DNA of 64,000 nt from Armillaria gallica. Lineage: Eukaryota; Basidiomycota; Agaricomycetes; Agaricales; Physalacriaceae. The notes under the pieces were generated by a model, which did no database searches, had not been told where the DNA came from, and was given only the letters and a program-made list of their open reading frames with translations. A program made the translations under genes and the position numbers. The stretch covers positions 6,262,001 to 6,326,000 of the forward strand of contig JBANDB010000005.1 in NCBI GenBank assembly GCA_037576215.1. Reading direction: 5' to 3'. Shown piece after piece: positions 35,503-47,479 of this stretch (position 1 is the stretch's first letter; each line of letters begins with the position of its first letter).

Positions 35503-38316
35503 TGCCGGGGTGACGTTATGCTCAGGCTGGTTTATGATACTGTGACATACTTCTATTGGAATCGCGAGGCTCGGGACCACGAAATGAGCGAGAGGATAGG
35601 GTATTGTATATCCGTTGAAAACGAGATGGCGTATACTACACAACTACAGTCCTTTTATACGACGATTCTAACTAAAAGCCGCGGGTATAAGCAAAGAATA
35701 CGTACCATTAATAAGAGAACAATAACAAGACATTAACGAGCGGCGACTGGAAAGACAAGCATCTCGACATTTAATGATCAGCACCTTCGCTTGGTGACAA
35801 TGTGAGCTCGAACACCAAACAACCTCGCAGTCCTTTGTCTGTCGATAAGCAACAGTCATAGGGACGTCGAGGGAAGGGGGAAAGACAGACGAGTGAATGG
35901 GTCATTCTTATCCATCAAATCACCGACTAAGCAGCACGGTTCCGAATGCGGAACGGCCCACCTCCAAGCAGTGACTTTTAATCTGACAATCCTATTAATT
36001 CTGGATGCCAAGACACCCAATGTATCATCTGATTAAAGGTAATAGAATCTTGCTCCTTGTGTGCACGGTGCCAGAAGTAACAGACATTTGTATTTCGTTG
36101 AAAGATTATGTTGGTTGTGGGAGTTAAAGGGTGTGTTTCGATATTTTCATCTTCGTTTCACAGCTAACTCATAGTCTACTCCGAAGATGGTTGACGCCAA
36201 TGTCATGTTACCGCTCGCGTCGCCTCGGAGGCCTCCATTAGCATCATGCAGAGATTCAGCACTGTCAGTCCTCACCATTGTTCAATCTTACGTACTTTAT
36301 CTTTTCCTGTGACTGTTGTCCAACATGCTGCCGACTCCTACTCTTCTGAGTTCCGCTGGACGCTGCTACCGTCCTTTACCTTACTCGCCCTAACACGGCC
36401 ACCTTCCCGGGATCTTCGACTTCGGAGCTCGGCACCGTGAGATCTGGGATCGGGAATAGTAGATAACTGATCACTCATGCTACTGCAAAGGTTTGTTCTG
36501 TCGCTGAACAATTTATGAAAGATAAAGATCTAATAATGACACAACATACCGGATGGCGTAACATCTGTGAAAGGCTTGACGCGTTTGGTGTTGGTGTGTT
36601 GGTGGTGGTGCCAGTACAGGTTTGCGATCAACACGACCCTCGTGTCCGTGTGTCGGCCGCCGGTATCAGCTTATCGCCTGCTGCTTCTAGCCATTCAAAG
36701 GATACGCCAAGGTACTAACTGAGACAGGGACAGTACGTACGCTACAGACGTCTTCCTCATCAAAAAGAGACAATATGATCACCTCTTTATCCAAGTTTGA
36801 TTAATGCCTGGCGTCAACATCACTCCATGTCGCGAATTCCAGGGTGCTATCCCAGTTCTTGGCGGAGATATCCAAAGCGAAGCACGCCGAAGATACAAAG
36901 TAGCTGCTTATCTTTGGCCTGGTGACCCAAGTGGTAGCTAGTCCACATATGATTCTACCCAATACGACTCGTGTCATTGCAAATGTCCTCACTTGCTGAC
37001 GCATGAACGGGTGATCCCATATGTTGACTGAGGACAGCTCCGGGGTAACGCGCTCCCTGCTTTCAGTGCGACGGCATGGCGTTAGACACTTTGACTCCAG
37101 GAAGAATCCTATTTGAATCGTGAGCAACGTTGATGTGTTTACTTATAAAAAGTACTCGTTCTGCGTGTCTTCAGGAGACGCTCGATAGGGCGTTCATGCC
37201 ACGTCGTCCGACGATCCCTTTTCTCAGTCAGCATCAAGATGAGAAGTCATATGTATCAGAACTGAACGAAAACATAGGCCGTACGCATCACCGGCTAAAA
37301 CTTCAGCATTATCTCTGATGAAGTCAATCTGTTCCTTCCGACATCATCTCGGATCCCGGACACGCTCTCTCAATGCCCGGCCACTCTCTCATGCTCAACT
37401 GACATTCGGAGACTGACACCATTGTCTCGAGATCCATTGCTACGAAAAAAGAGAAAAATTAAACAGAAAAAAGGAAAGCCCGTTGTCGTCTTTCAGACAA
37501 GCGAAACGGTGTTCGTTAGAGAGCTACGAAAAAAGAGAGAAACTAAACAGAAAAAAAACAATGAAGACCTGTTGTCGTTCGTTAGACAAACCGAATAGCA
37601 CTGGGAAAATATGATGTGATACCACGTGGTATTCCTGGAGTTATTCTGGACGAGGAGAAGGAAGTCTTTGAGAGTGACTCGCCGTTGGACCTGGCGAAAG
37701 TCCATGGTCATAAGAACATGATAAGGGCAGTGAGCCTGCACACGGTGTCCTGCGCATGATGACGACTCTGTCGAGAGCGTCGGTGGGATCCCATTTATAG
37801 AATCTCTTGAGTTTGGCACCGGCGCGATGAAGACGATTGTTGGTTTCCCGCTGATCGTCGGGTGCAGGTGTTGGCCCGAGTGTGGATGAGGCTTGAGGTG
37901 ATGGCGAGTCAGTGTCCTATGTGCCGGCTGCATCCGACTGGGAGCTGACTAGAGCGACATCCACTGATGAGTCGTCATTCAGTCGGTCTACCAATAGGTA
38001 CCCTCTCCACTCAGCTCCCGAGGATTCCTTCACGGTCACGACGATGTACTCATACTCCAATGGACTAGTTTACGGTACTCGACCCGTTCAACAAAGATAT
38101 TCCCAAGGCTCCGGAGGAGAAAGTCGTTACGATTCTTAAGCGAATTGAGAAGGAGCGTTGCGCTGGTTGCGCCGCCCTGAGGCTCATGGGTGAAAATACA
38201 CATTTCGTTATTGTCAGGTGGGGGTAGCAAGATGAAGTAGTAAAAGGAAGAGAATAGCTAGGTGAGCCAGTGGAAGGGAATCATCGTCTTTAAGGGAAAG
38301 GCAGAGGTACGAGATC
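35503..38316. other. Interval without a recognised gene
   Basis: Short ORFs only, the longest 146 codons (37493-37933 minus), which overlaps the tandem duplication below and shows no motif. A minus ORF at 36801-37127 is weakly protein-like but unassigned. Confidence 0.45.
37439..37604. repeat. Tandem duplication, two units of about 82-84 bp
   Basis: Two adjacent units both begin GCTACGAAAAAAGAGA, carry an AAACAGAAAAAA block and a TTGTCGT...AGACAA segment. They differ by small indels and substitutions. Purine-rich and non-coding. Confidence 0.75.
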
Positions 38317-38637
38317 ATGATCGGCATTGGCGTTTGGGTTAATTCCCACGATGGCCACGTTTTAAACCTAAACGGTAACACTGAACAAATCCTTTGGTTG
38401 CGTGAAAAGTTGCTCGAAAAGGACCCTGATGATAATTTCAGCGCTTTACAAAACGTTTTTCTTTCAACGATTCGCGATTCGCGACTCAACTATTTTGGGA
38501 ACACCCAAATTCAAGGTGATACATATCTAAGCGCTCGTGAAAGGCTGAAATTACACCGAACCGACGTTGCAGTTGCTCCTGTGTCAGATCCTGCTATTTT
38601 ATCGGTTTACCACCCACGATATCCTTACCAGAGATAA
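38317..38637 (+). CDS. Hypothetical ORF, 106 aa
   Basis: An uninterrupted ORF with balanced composition and several hydrophilic helices (LWLREKLLEKDPDDN, YLSARERLKLHRTD). No signal peptide, membrane segment or known motif. It could be a single exon of a larger gene, since no neighbour exon was identified. Support is length and composition only. Confidence 0.3.
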   Translation: MIGIGVWVNSHDGHVLNLNGNTEQILWLREKLLEKDPDDNFSALQNVFLSTIRDSRLNYFGNTQIQGDTYLSARERLKLHRTDVAVAPVSDPAILSVYHPRYPYQR

Positions 38638-39070
38638 CGCCGGTGCGTCTACTATTTCGATCCATAGCTTCCTCTTGCTAGTTTTGTTACCAACAACTTC
38701 CTGTTTGAGGAATTCGTCTACTGAAGGCCTGTTTTCAAACGTGCTGATGCTCCCTTGTCGACATGCTATGTGCAAATTATTTTGTGGTCATTTTTCCTTT
38801 CGATCTGCGATGAACATGTACTCGGTCGTCTCAGACTACGCAGTGGTCTTACTCGAACCTCGACGATGACAGAAAGATGACGCTCTTCCAATGCTTTGCC
38901 CACCTATTCTACACCATCTTCTACTTCACCACAGTGCTATAATACTCCAACAACATCTTCCCACAGGAGCCTGCACGGAGTGCAATGACCGTCACATGGC
39001 TTCTTGATAGCCTCAAGTTTGTGTACAGCCAGCTCGAGACATACGGTATCAGTCTCGAAGTAGTCGATGC
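38638..39070. other. Interval without a recognised gene
   Basis: Short ORFs only. The last part (38985-39070) may hold a degraded upstream exon of the amidohydrolase remnant that follows. Confidence 0.45.
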
Positions 39071-40110
39071 ATGCAGTGCAATTGGATCACACCAGGCCTC
39101 ATGGACCTCCATTCTCACTTGGGTGATTATGCGTCGCCTGAAATCGAGGGTGCTTCAGTTGTGGACAGCAACTCTCTCAAGGGAACTGTGCAGCCATGGC
39201 TTAGAAGCTTGGATGGTCTGAATACTCATGACAATGCATACCCTCTCTCTATTGCTGGCATTACGACAGCCCTGATACTACTTGGCTCAGCCAATTCTAT
39301 TGGTGCATGTGTTGCAGGTGAAATGCTCATGGAAGTTTCAACAATGTACAGGTATTCAGGCTTTCATAATCCTTGTCCTCAATGCTTTTTAAACTGCCTT
39401 ATCAAATCGATAACTCCTTTCCTGGCCCTAGTCTGCCACCAAGATGGCGGCATCTGAAGTGTGTCTGTGGCTTTGATAAAATCGGAGGAACTGGCTTATT
39501 GTGTGCTCTGCAGACATGCCTGCAATAAGTGACTGGTGTAAACCTGGTTGCCAGGGCATGTTCACGATCTTTCTCATTGATAGGTGAAAATCCCAGTATG
39601 TCATATTTCAGAAATGTCGGTATAAGATCTATTGATCCTGTCTTGACAAGGCAGGGTTTACGGTGTAAGCAGAATGAACACGACTTGGGTATTCCAAGCA
39701 GCGTGAGGTCTGCATCGACTTGTATACATGCTGCAGCTCACCTCTTTTTCTTAGGTACAACACTGCATTTTGACGATGTACCTTTCCCGCTAAGTAAACC
39801 TTCTCATGCCTGTTTCTTTTTGAAGCAAGGCTGATCTCATGGAATAGTGCAGGTTGTCAAAGATCATGTGGAAAACGGAAAAAGGAAGTCGAGTGACATG
39901 ACAAATTTGTCGTCATCTGGGTCACCGATCAATGGTCAAGAACTAGCCAATATGCAGCACATTGATGATATTGCCCATTGCCCAGGACTGGTGAGTATTC
40001 TTTCTTTCTAAGTCTTCTTCTGTTTCATCATCTGATGCTATTCTACTGAGGCACATCACTCATCCCTTGAAGACGAGTTCAACCAGCTCAAAATACCTGT
40101 TGACATTTGA
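39071..40110 (+). pseudogene. Decayed amidohydrolase (metal-dependent hydrolase family)
   Basis: At 39085-39315 the plus strand reads ITPGLMDLHSHLGDYASPE and QPWLRSLDGLNTHDNAY, followed by LSIAGITTALILLGSANSIG. This is the N-terminal metal-binding His-x-His region and the second strand of a large basidiomycete amidohydrolase family (imidazolonepropionase/dipeptidase-like). Family members normally have Gly-Gly before the Thr-Thr and Pro-Gly-Ser in the next strand. Here one Gly is missing and Pro is replaced by Leu. A GENPS motif at about 39586 and weak similarity near 40050-40105 (DEFNQLKIPV) follow. The rest of the family's conserved blocks are absent or broken by stops. The copy is therefore taken as a pseudogene. 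Confidence 0.62.
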
Positions 40111-42194
40111 ATGGAGCTTGCAAAATTGAAGACGTTGAGTGAATTGGTATGGGTCGACAAAGCCTTCATCGCAGAGAGATTGAGAGGCCCTTGCAGGTCT
40201 CAAATCATTCAGCGTCAGTTATTCTTTGTTCGACTTCATCAATCTCCTCCTTAATCCTCAATAAGAATCAGGTGGGTTTGCTTCTTTAATTATTAATTGG
40301 TGCTAATTGTGTTGCAGCTCCTCGGAAAATGGGCATCATGTATAGCTCTCTGTCCCTTGGTTTCCATCACCGGTTCACGTCTAGGGAGGAATACATCAAT
40401 GAACAGGATGAGAGTGTATGCGCATAGTCTGGTAGATCGTCAGGTTCATAGCTGTCACCAAGAAAACTTTTTCCCCATGTTCAGCCAGAGCTGATCTATA
40501 TATCATTGCATACATTGACGACGTTCGAAGGTACAATCTTTGTTTCCTAAGGAATTGCATTGTTCGTCAGAAAATCTGGCACAAAATTGTCGTGAGCATT
40601 GTTGCTGGATCTCACACAGGACTTGGATGTGCCATGCCCTGCAATGGCTCACCACTTCATATGCTAATACTGTTTACATGGTGCTAAATTCGCGAATCCA
40701 TATTATGGGTGGACGGGATATCTACACGTCTTCAACAGATATGGAGACAACAACCACTATGGTAAGGGACATGACCTCCCAATCACCAGAAGGCATCAGT
40801 GGTCGCCATAACTAAAGCAGTACTCAGTGGTGAACATGGAATGAGTTGAATGAGTGTCAGTCATGGTGATTCATGTCTTTCTTTGAAGCTGATTTTCCTC
40901 CAAGGACAAACCACAGCACGAAAGTGCGTAACTGCCAAAGTACCCCCGAGCCACAACCCACATGGGAACCCGCACTGATTGTTTTATTGTAATAAATACT
41001 GTTGCCCATTGTTTTGACCTCGCGTGTACTAAATCCATACTCAGAATTCAAGTGAGGTGCAAACAAAACATGGGCCAAAAGATGGTGGCTTGAAGACAAA
41101 TGACATTAGCTCTGACTGTCCAAAGTCAAAGGACAGCATTATGAGCCTCCCTGCATAACTATCATGGCGCATTCTTCAAGCCCCCGCTGTCCTATTCTAT
41201 TTATTGTCTTGCTGTTATAAACACCAATGCCAATTCAAATGCTGGCATAACATTTGAATTGGCATCGGTGTTTATTCTGCTCACCTTACATGTATAGTCA
41301 TTTACAAGATAGATTTTTGAGCTCAGTAATGATTGATATTTATTCAGAGGTCCTTATCTCTGACAAGTGAGGAAGAACTAGAAATGAACAGTGAAATATC
41401 TGTTGAGTCCAGCGATGAAGGTCTCATCTAGCTGGCTGAAATTGCAATGAACCCATCGAGAAAAAACCCGATACTCTAAGGCTACATGTGAAATAATCAT
41501 CGGGGATGCAAGCTATCCTGTGTGAGATAGTGGCATAGAACAGTAGTCCATGGAACCCAACCAAGATAGCTATGGTGGTGACACCTTCTTGCATCTTATC
41601 ATCGGGACAATTTGACCGATAAAACACACAGATTGCATTCAAGTGTCTGGGAGTAAAGAAGGACAGACATTAAAAATCATCATAAATGTTCAATTTATCC
41701 AGGCTCCTGAGCAAAGGTTGCATAATGCCAGCAAATGAGTTTGTATGCCTGTGAGGTCTAGCGAGCTGCAAATGCCAACATGGAAGTATAGATCTACAAG
41801 TATGTAGAGCCATTGAACGAGAATAGCATAATAAAGCAAAACACATACTGTATATAAGTGTATAGAGGAAACGCAGGTTTGAGTGTTACATTTAGTTTCC
41901 AAAGAAACTCGGAAACAGTGCCAGGGTTATGCATTATTGTTGCCTAAGCAGGCAACACAGTTTTTTAACTGGATAGCCTAGTGCTCTCAGCAATTACTGT
42001 AACAGTTAGGGATATTGGTCATTCCTCTCTAGATGACAAGAAGGTACTTGTAGGACCTAGTAGATTTTCTTTAGAGAATTAAAGTCAAAATTTCTTATTT
42101 TTTGTATGATGTAACACAAAAAAAGTAGGAAACCGGACTATCATTATGTGTTACACTGGGCAAAATAAGCAATGAAACACCCTCTGCATTATGT
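40111..42194. other. Interval with remnant sequence and no intact gene
   Basis: Includes ORFs at 40297-40494 and 40540-40815 that may be further decayed exons of the amidohydrolase, though no motif could be matched. From 40.9 kb on, sequence is AT-rich and ORF-poor, apart from the hairpin listed separately. Confidence 0.45.
41218..41274. repeat. Long hairpin: 24-bp stem, 9-nt loop
   Basis: Arms 41218-41241 and 41251-41274 are reverse complements with one mismatch that becomes a G-U pair in RNA of one orientation. The core is AATGCCAATTCAAATG and its complement. It is non-coding and AT-rich. It could be a tiny MITE, a structured RNA or a chance survivor of a larger palindrome. Confidence 0.85.
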
Positions 42195-42648
42195 GTTACC
42201 GTTAGTGATGTCCAGGTCAGGCTTAAAGCCCATGACCCAGCCTGACCCAGCCTGACCCGACCCTAAAAAGCCTGGCCCTGGTGGAGGGCTTTGGCAGGCT
42301 CAGGGCTTGGGCTCAAGCTATGGAAAGCCCAAGCCCTGGTCAGTTGTGGTAATATCCTATTATCAGCTTTATAGATGGTGAGTATGATTCTTTTGTCATG
42401 TCAAAGCCTCAATATGACAACTTACAGCAAAAATTAGCATAAGAATGTCATATATACCTCATCTTATGCATATAGATGCCAAAAGCCCTGCCAAAAGCCC
42501 AAGCCTGACCTGACCCAGGCCTGACCTGGAGGAGGGCTTTGGCAGGCTCAGGGCTCAGGCTCACACTTTGTCAAAGCCTGACCTTCCAAAGCCTGGCCCA
42601 AGCCCAAAAAACCCAGCCTGACCCAACCCGGACATCACTAGTTACTGT
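42195..42648. mobile_element. hAT-like MITE with near-perfect 8-bp target duplication
   Basis: The element body is 42203-42640 (438 bp). Ends are TAGTGATGTCC and its reverse complement, followed by imperfect inverted repeats rich in CAGGTCAGGC-like motifs. Flanks are GTTACCGT (42195-42202) and GTTACTGT (42641-42648), an 8-bp duplication with one transition. Inside, CCTGACC and GGCTTTGGCAGGCTCAGGGCT-like blocks recur near both ends. No ORF. Confidence 0.85.
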
Positions 42649-43120
42649 TTCCTCTGAACACTCACATACAGTACCCTGGTGAAACTCACCCGCACCTGGC
42701 GTTGTATACAATCAACTAATTACCATATGCATCCAAATAATCAGATTAAATGTGCAAGGCTTTCACCATGCCTCGGACAATTTTGAGGCCAGATTTGTGT
42801 ACGGTCCAGATAGTCGTGCTCCTCAATAATGTCGATTTGGTTCCTGAGATATACCAATTGACTCAATCATCCAGCAGTGGCTTTGGTGGAATGTAAAGTT
42901 GGTGACACCTTTTGATGTGTAGGGGCCCCATAATCTTCCCAGGTTGAGCTTGAACATCCAAGGGAATGAAGCCATGCACACAAGAATCAGTCATAGCATG
43001 CGCAAAGGTTGGAGAGCTATAGGATCCTGTGATAGATTATAGTCTGAACTTTGCCGACAGAGACTAAACATTAGCCTAGTCATGCGAACTTGATATGCAA
43101 AGGTTGGCATGCTCACGAAT
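42649..43120. other. Interval between MITE and Ty3 copy A
   Basis: About 470 bp with no ORF or repeat that I can support. Confidence 0.5.
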
Positions 43121-43125
43121 GCTCC

Positions 43126-43551
43126 TGTAAGACCCGAACTTTCAATCTAGGGTAATGCAACAGCTGTATCGCATTCATACAGTCACCATTGAGTCCCGTG
43201 ATGATTGACTATCAAGATTTGACTAATAGCGCTTAGCGAGAAGGAATGTGTTTCAGTATGAATAAACTTTAGCTCAAAGCTAGGGAATATACAGCTTTGA
43301 GTAAACTACTTATATACTAAGGTGAGGGTCTGTAATGGGTACTAAGATGAGGGTACCGTGTTAGAAAGTGAATAAGCCAAGTACACGGTAGCTGAGAATC
43401 ATATGTGTCAGTGGAGTAACAGTGGAGTGTTACAATGTGAAGATTTATGAAGGCTCCGTGGAGTCGTGGATCTAAAGATAAGATAAGGGTAAGCGCTGAA
43501 GATAAGATAAGATAAGAGGCACTTAGGTAAAGAAATGAATAAATCGTAACA
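43126..43551 (-). repeat. 3' LTR of copy A
   Basis: Starts TGTAAGAC and ends CGTAACA on the plus strand (TG...CA), 426 bp. Contains TTTAGCTCAAAGCTAG and, about 18 bp on, CAGCTTTGAGT, so the LTR has a self-complementary region. Followed inside the element by the polypurine tract. Confidence 0.95.
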
Positions 43552-43567
43552 TTACCCCCCTGTTAAG
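43552..43567 (-). other. Polypurine tract of copy A
   Basis: On the coding strand a purine-rich run with six G directly precedes the 3' LTR, the usual primer for plus-strand DNA synthesis. Copy B has a longer G-run at the same place. Confidence 0.7.
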
Positions 43568-43756
43568 GCAGGTGTCCCAACTGCTATTAGCTTCAACCCC
43601 ATCATTACTTTCTCACAATGCCAAGACCTAATGTCAGTGAGGCCCAACGCTAGCATCTATGCCTAGATGGCTGATTTCTCCCCTATCCGCAGATGGGGAG
43701 GGAGTTTCATCTAGGTGGTTGTGGAAGAGGTAATCTGGTAAACTGTTCTTATGTTG

Positions 43757-44350
43757 TCATGGTATTTCTGTTGGTTCGAACGGCGATTTCGTGTCTGTCG
43801 AAGGATCGTCGTGGGCGCCCAGTAAATCCCAGTCTAGCTGTTGGTTGTACCAAACCTTTTGACCAGTGAATGGGTCTGTATAGGATTGCCAATCTCCTGT
43901 GTCATGCTCGGTACGATTCACCTTCTGTGCGAGGTATTCGTCAATGAGTTCATCAGCATCTATGTCTGTTTCTTTAACCCAGCTGTTTGATTCTGGTCCA
44001 TATCCTTTCCATTTGACGAAGTAGTCTGTGACCCAGTGCCACAGTTCCCCAGCTTTTCTTCTGACCTTCCGGTCTCTACTGTCGAGTACTTGCTCGATTT
44101 CATAGTGCTCTTCGCCGTCAATAAGATCAGGCAGTGGCAGAGGTGGCTGTTTTTGATTAGGGAATGTGGGTGGTGTGTAAGGGGTCAGGAGTGATTCATT
44201 GAATACTGGATGAATATGCCAGCCAGTAGGGAGTTTGAATTTGTATGCCGAAGCTCCGACTTTGGCGATGATGGGGAATGGGCCCGTTCTTTTGTCTGTG
44301 AGTTTCTTCTTGGGACGTGGGAGATTGAGGTTGGTCGTGTCGAGCCACAC
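43757..44350 (-). pseudogene. Integrase C-terminus and chromodomain of copy A
   Basis: 197 open codons. The N-terminal part is the integrase GPF/Y module (KLTDKRTGPFPIIAKVGASA, then WHIHPVFNESLL). Near residues 95-150 lies a chromodomain: HYEIEQVLDSRD, a short insertion, YFVKWKGYGPESNSW, then DELIDEYL. Chromodomains in this position direct insertion to marked chromatin in related elements. The tail after it (DWQSYTDPFTGQKVWY) is also kept in copy B. This segment itself has no stop. Confidence 0.9.
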
Positions 44351-44506
44351 CTTGTCTCCTACTTGGTATTCGACTGCAGGTCATTTCTTTTTGTCATATT
44401 GGGCTTTCATCTGGTTGGTGGCTTTCTTGAGCGCTTGCTTTGCTTCAGCATGGATTTTTTGCATCTGTGAAACGAATGTTGTTGAGGCCAGTGTTCTGAA
44501 GGGTGC

Positions 44507-45283
44507 TCAGGGTTTTGTGCCTGGGAGGAGGTCAGCATTATAGCCGTAGTTAACCTCAAAGGGACTTTTGCCCGTAGCAGAATGGGTGCGGTTATTGTGA
44601 GTGAAGGCCACGAGGGAGAGCCATTCAACCCAGTCATTCTGGCAGTGATTGACAAAGATCCGGAGGTATTTTTCAACCTCCTGATTGACTCGTTCAGTCT
44701 GGCCGTCAGTCTGTGGGTGATAGATGGTGGATACGTTTGCCTTGATTTGAAGCAAGTCATAAAGGTCTTTCATGAACTTGGATATGAACACAGTGCCTCG
44801 GTCAGAGATGACGACCTGGGGCATTCCATGTCTAGCGTATACTTCGTCTCGTAGGATCTTGGCCCACCCTTCCAATGACATCTCTGTTGTACATGTGACA
44901 GGTATGATTTCCTTAGAGAAGCGGTTGATGATCATTAGGATTGTGTCAAAACCGTTGCTCTTTGGTAAACCAGTCACCATATTGGCGGAGATATGAGTCC
45001 ATGGTTGGGATGGTATGGCATTTGGATGAAGTGGCGCTGCTTTTGCTTGGGTGCTTGTCTTGGTTCGTTGGCATGTCTTGCAGCCATGGACATAATTCTC
45101 TATGTCTTTTTTCATCTTGGGCCACCAGTATTCTTGTAAGACAAGTTCTTTAGTCTTTTCAATGCTGGGGTGTCCTGCTGTGATATGGTTGTGAAATTGC
45201 GCAATGATTTCTCCTCGTAATGCATGGTCAGAAGGAACATAAATGCGGGAGTCGTAATAGATCAGCCCGTCATCCTGTTTCAT
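44507..45283 (-). pseudogene. Integrase core of copy A, catalytic Asp changed
   Basis: 258 open codons. The zinc-binding HHCC module reads HNHITAGHPSIEKT and CKTCQRTK. The catalytic core follows: ANMVTGLPKS, where family members have Asp instead of Asn; VVISDRGTVFISKFM with the second Asp; and HPQTDGQTERVNQEVEKYL with the Glu. The change at 44981-44983 is GAT to AAT in a CpG context and removes the first residue of the DDE triad. The 3' two-thirds of this ORF is almost identical to copy B. Confidence 0.9.
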
Positions 45284-45399
45284 TCCTCAGTCGTGGTTAA
45301 GGGAAGTCACGACATTCTTGTCCCATTGTTTGTGGTCGAGCGTGGCTTGCTTTATCTTGGTGTGGATTTCTCGATAGTGGGCATGACTAGTGCCCAGAA

Positions 45400-46620
45400 G
45401 TGCTTGGGTTTGAGGATGATAACCTCATCGTTGTCCTCTTTTCCTTGCTTGTGATCTGCTCTGTGACTGAGTAAGTTGGCCTTTTTGTTTGTGGTTCCTG
45501 GTTTGTGGTGTAGCATGAAATGGTATTTGGCAAGCTCTGTTACCCAATGCGCTTGTCGTCGGTTTAGCTTCTGAGGTTTTCAGAAATACTGGAGATTCTG
45601 ATGATCTGTCCAGATTTCGAAATCCTGTGCCACTCCCATTAGGTAGTGCCTCCACTCGTCTAGCGCGAGCATTATTGCGAGTAGTTCTTTGTCGTAAATT
45701 TCGTAATTTCATTCCATGGCTGTGAGGGACTTGGACAGAAACGCAACTGGGCACCATTTGCTGTCTTGTTCTTGGGATAGAACTGCCCCTATGGCTCCTT
45801 CACTGGCATCTGCGTCCACACAAAACTTGCCATCTTCTGTGGGTATTGCCAGTACCACTTCTTTGGCCAGCAGTCTTTTTAACTCTTTGAACACGTCCTG
45901 TTGCGCTTTTCCCCATTTCCATGGCTCGTTTCCTGTCAACTGGGTCATCGGTTTGATGACCTTGCTGTATCCTTTGATGAAACATCGATAGAAATTGGTA
46001 AAGCCTAAGAACAACTGGAGTTGTACTTTCTTGACTGGCACAGGCCACTCCGCGATTCCTGCAATTTTGACTGGGTCCATTCGGATGCTCCCTTCACTGA
46101 TGATGACTCCAAGGTATTCTGTTTCCAAGGTTTCAAACTCGCATTTCTCCGCTTTAGAGAATAGTTTGTTCTTTCATAGGAGTCTTAGAACCTTGTGTGT
46201 AATGTGACGATGCTCCTCCTTGGTCTTGGACATGATTAGGATGTCATCTAGGTACATGGTGATGGTGCCTGATGCAATGAGATCTTTGAAAATGTCATTC
46301 ATCATCCACTGGAAGGTGGTGGGCGAATTGGTGAGCCCGAAGAACATAACCGTGGGTTCAAACAACCCTCAATTAGTTCTGAATGCTGCCTTCCACTCAT
46401 CGCCACTCTTGATGTGCATGTTGTTGTATCCCCATCTAACGTCGAGCTTGGAAAAATACTTGGCACCCTGCAACTTGTCCATTAGTTCTGAGATTAAAGG
46501 AAGTGGATAACGGTTTTTAATTGTCATTTCATTGAGCTTTCAATAATCCTGGACTGGTCACAGCTTGCCATCCTTCTTTTTAACAAAGAAGAATGGTGAA
46601 GCTATGGGTGATTTGGATGG
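45400..46620 (-). pseudogene. Reverse transcriptase and RNase H of copy A
   Basis: Reads [55 protein letters not shown] and the active-site motif YLDDILI. Then LGVIISEGSIRM and FLGFTNFYRCFIKGYS lead into the connection, and RNase H continues with [40 protein letters not shown] and TDHQNLQYF. At least four stops interrupt it. In [10 protein letters not shown] the residue after LDVR is Trp, whereas many Ty3 elements have a different residue here; copy B has the same. Confidence 0.9.
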
Positions 46621-47239
46621 TTGTATTTGTCCGCTTGAGAGGTTCTCATCCAAGAACTTGTTGAGTTCCACCTGTTCGTTCCTGTTCAAAGGGTAGACCT
46701 TGCAATCTAGATTGGCACTTGCATTTGGAGTGAGTTCGATGGCGTGATCCCACATCTTTGGTTCAGGGAGTTCATTGAAACTGTCTTTGTCAAACAGATT
46801 GTTGAAATCCTGACACCACTCTGGGACCATCTCTTCGAACATCTTGGTTTCTTTGTCTGTGTTGGCTGCGGCAGCTAAGTCATTGGTGTGATGAGCGCAT
46901 ATGAGGATAGCCCACGTGAAATCTACTGCGAGAATGGTATCTCCCTCTTCTAGTTCTTCATCCCACCTATTGTTGGGATCCGCATCAGGTAACACGAATG
47001 GGTTCTTGTGACACTCGCATCGTGCAAACATTAATCCTCCCATCTTCCAATTGATGATTGGATTATGCCGGGCTAACCAATTGTGACCGAGGAAGATCTG
47101 TTTATCACCGAGATCTGTTACGGCTAGATCTATTCATTCTGAATGATCTCCGATTTTGAGATTGATCTTACTTAGTAATTGATCCTCCTTGGTTTTTGGT
47201 TCCATTGGCATTATAGACCGGGATTGGTGCGGCAGTCGT

Positions 47240-47479
47240 TCAAGTCGGGATTTTGTATAGTTCGACAAATTTTTGGTTGATGGCACTACTGATACATCCG
47301 CTGTCTACCAATGCAGCTGTAGGGATTTCAAGAATGGTTCCTGGTGCCCTGAGAATGACGGGGATAACCAGGTCCTTCCCTAGTCTGCTCAGCTCACTGA
47401 TATTTTGCTTTGGCTCTTGTAGCTCTTCAAGCCACCAGAGCACATTGATTTGCTTCATCCCCCTCATTGCTTCAATCAT
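47240..47479 (-). pseudogene. Retropepsin-like protease of copy A
   Basis: Open segment with GKDLVIPVIL, then PTAALVDSGCISSAINQKF. The Asp-Ser-Gly triad is the aspartic-protease active site. Upstream and downstream continue into pol through stops. Confidence 0.8.

Noticed and set aside
37439..37604. Possible CRISPR-like or regularly spaced repeat
   Set aside because: Only two adjacent units, no spacers, and a eukaryotic context; a simple tandem duplication.
44407..44760. 117-codon minus ORF repeated at 54065-54418
   Set aside because: Alternative frame over the same integrase block; the catalytic motifs are in the other frame.
44582..44854. 90-codon plus ORF also present identically at 54240-54512
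   Set aside because: It is the antisense shadow of the integrase block that is nearly identical in both Ty3 copies, so its conservation has no meaning of its own.
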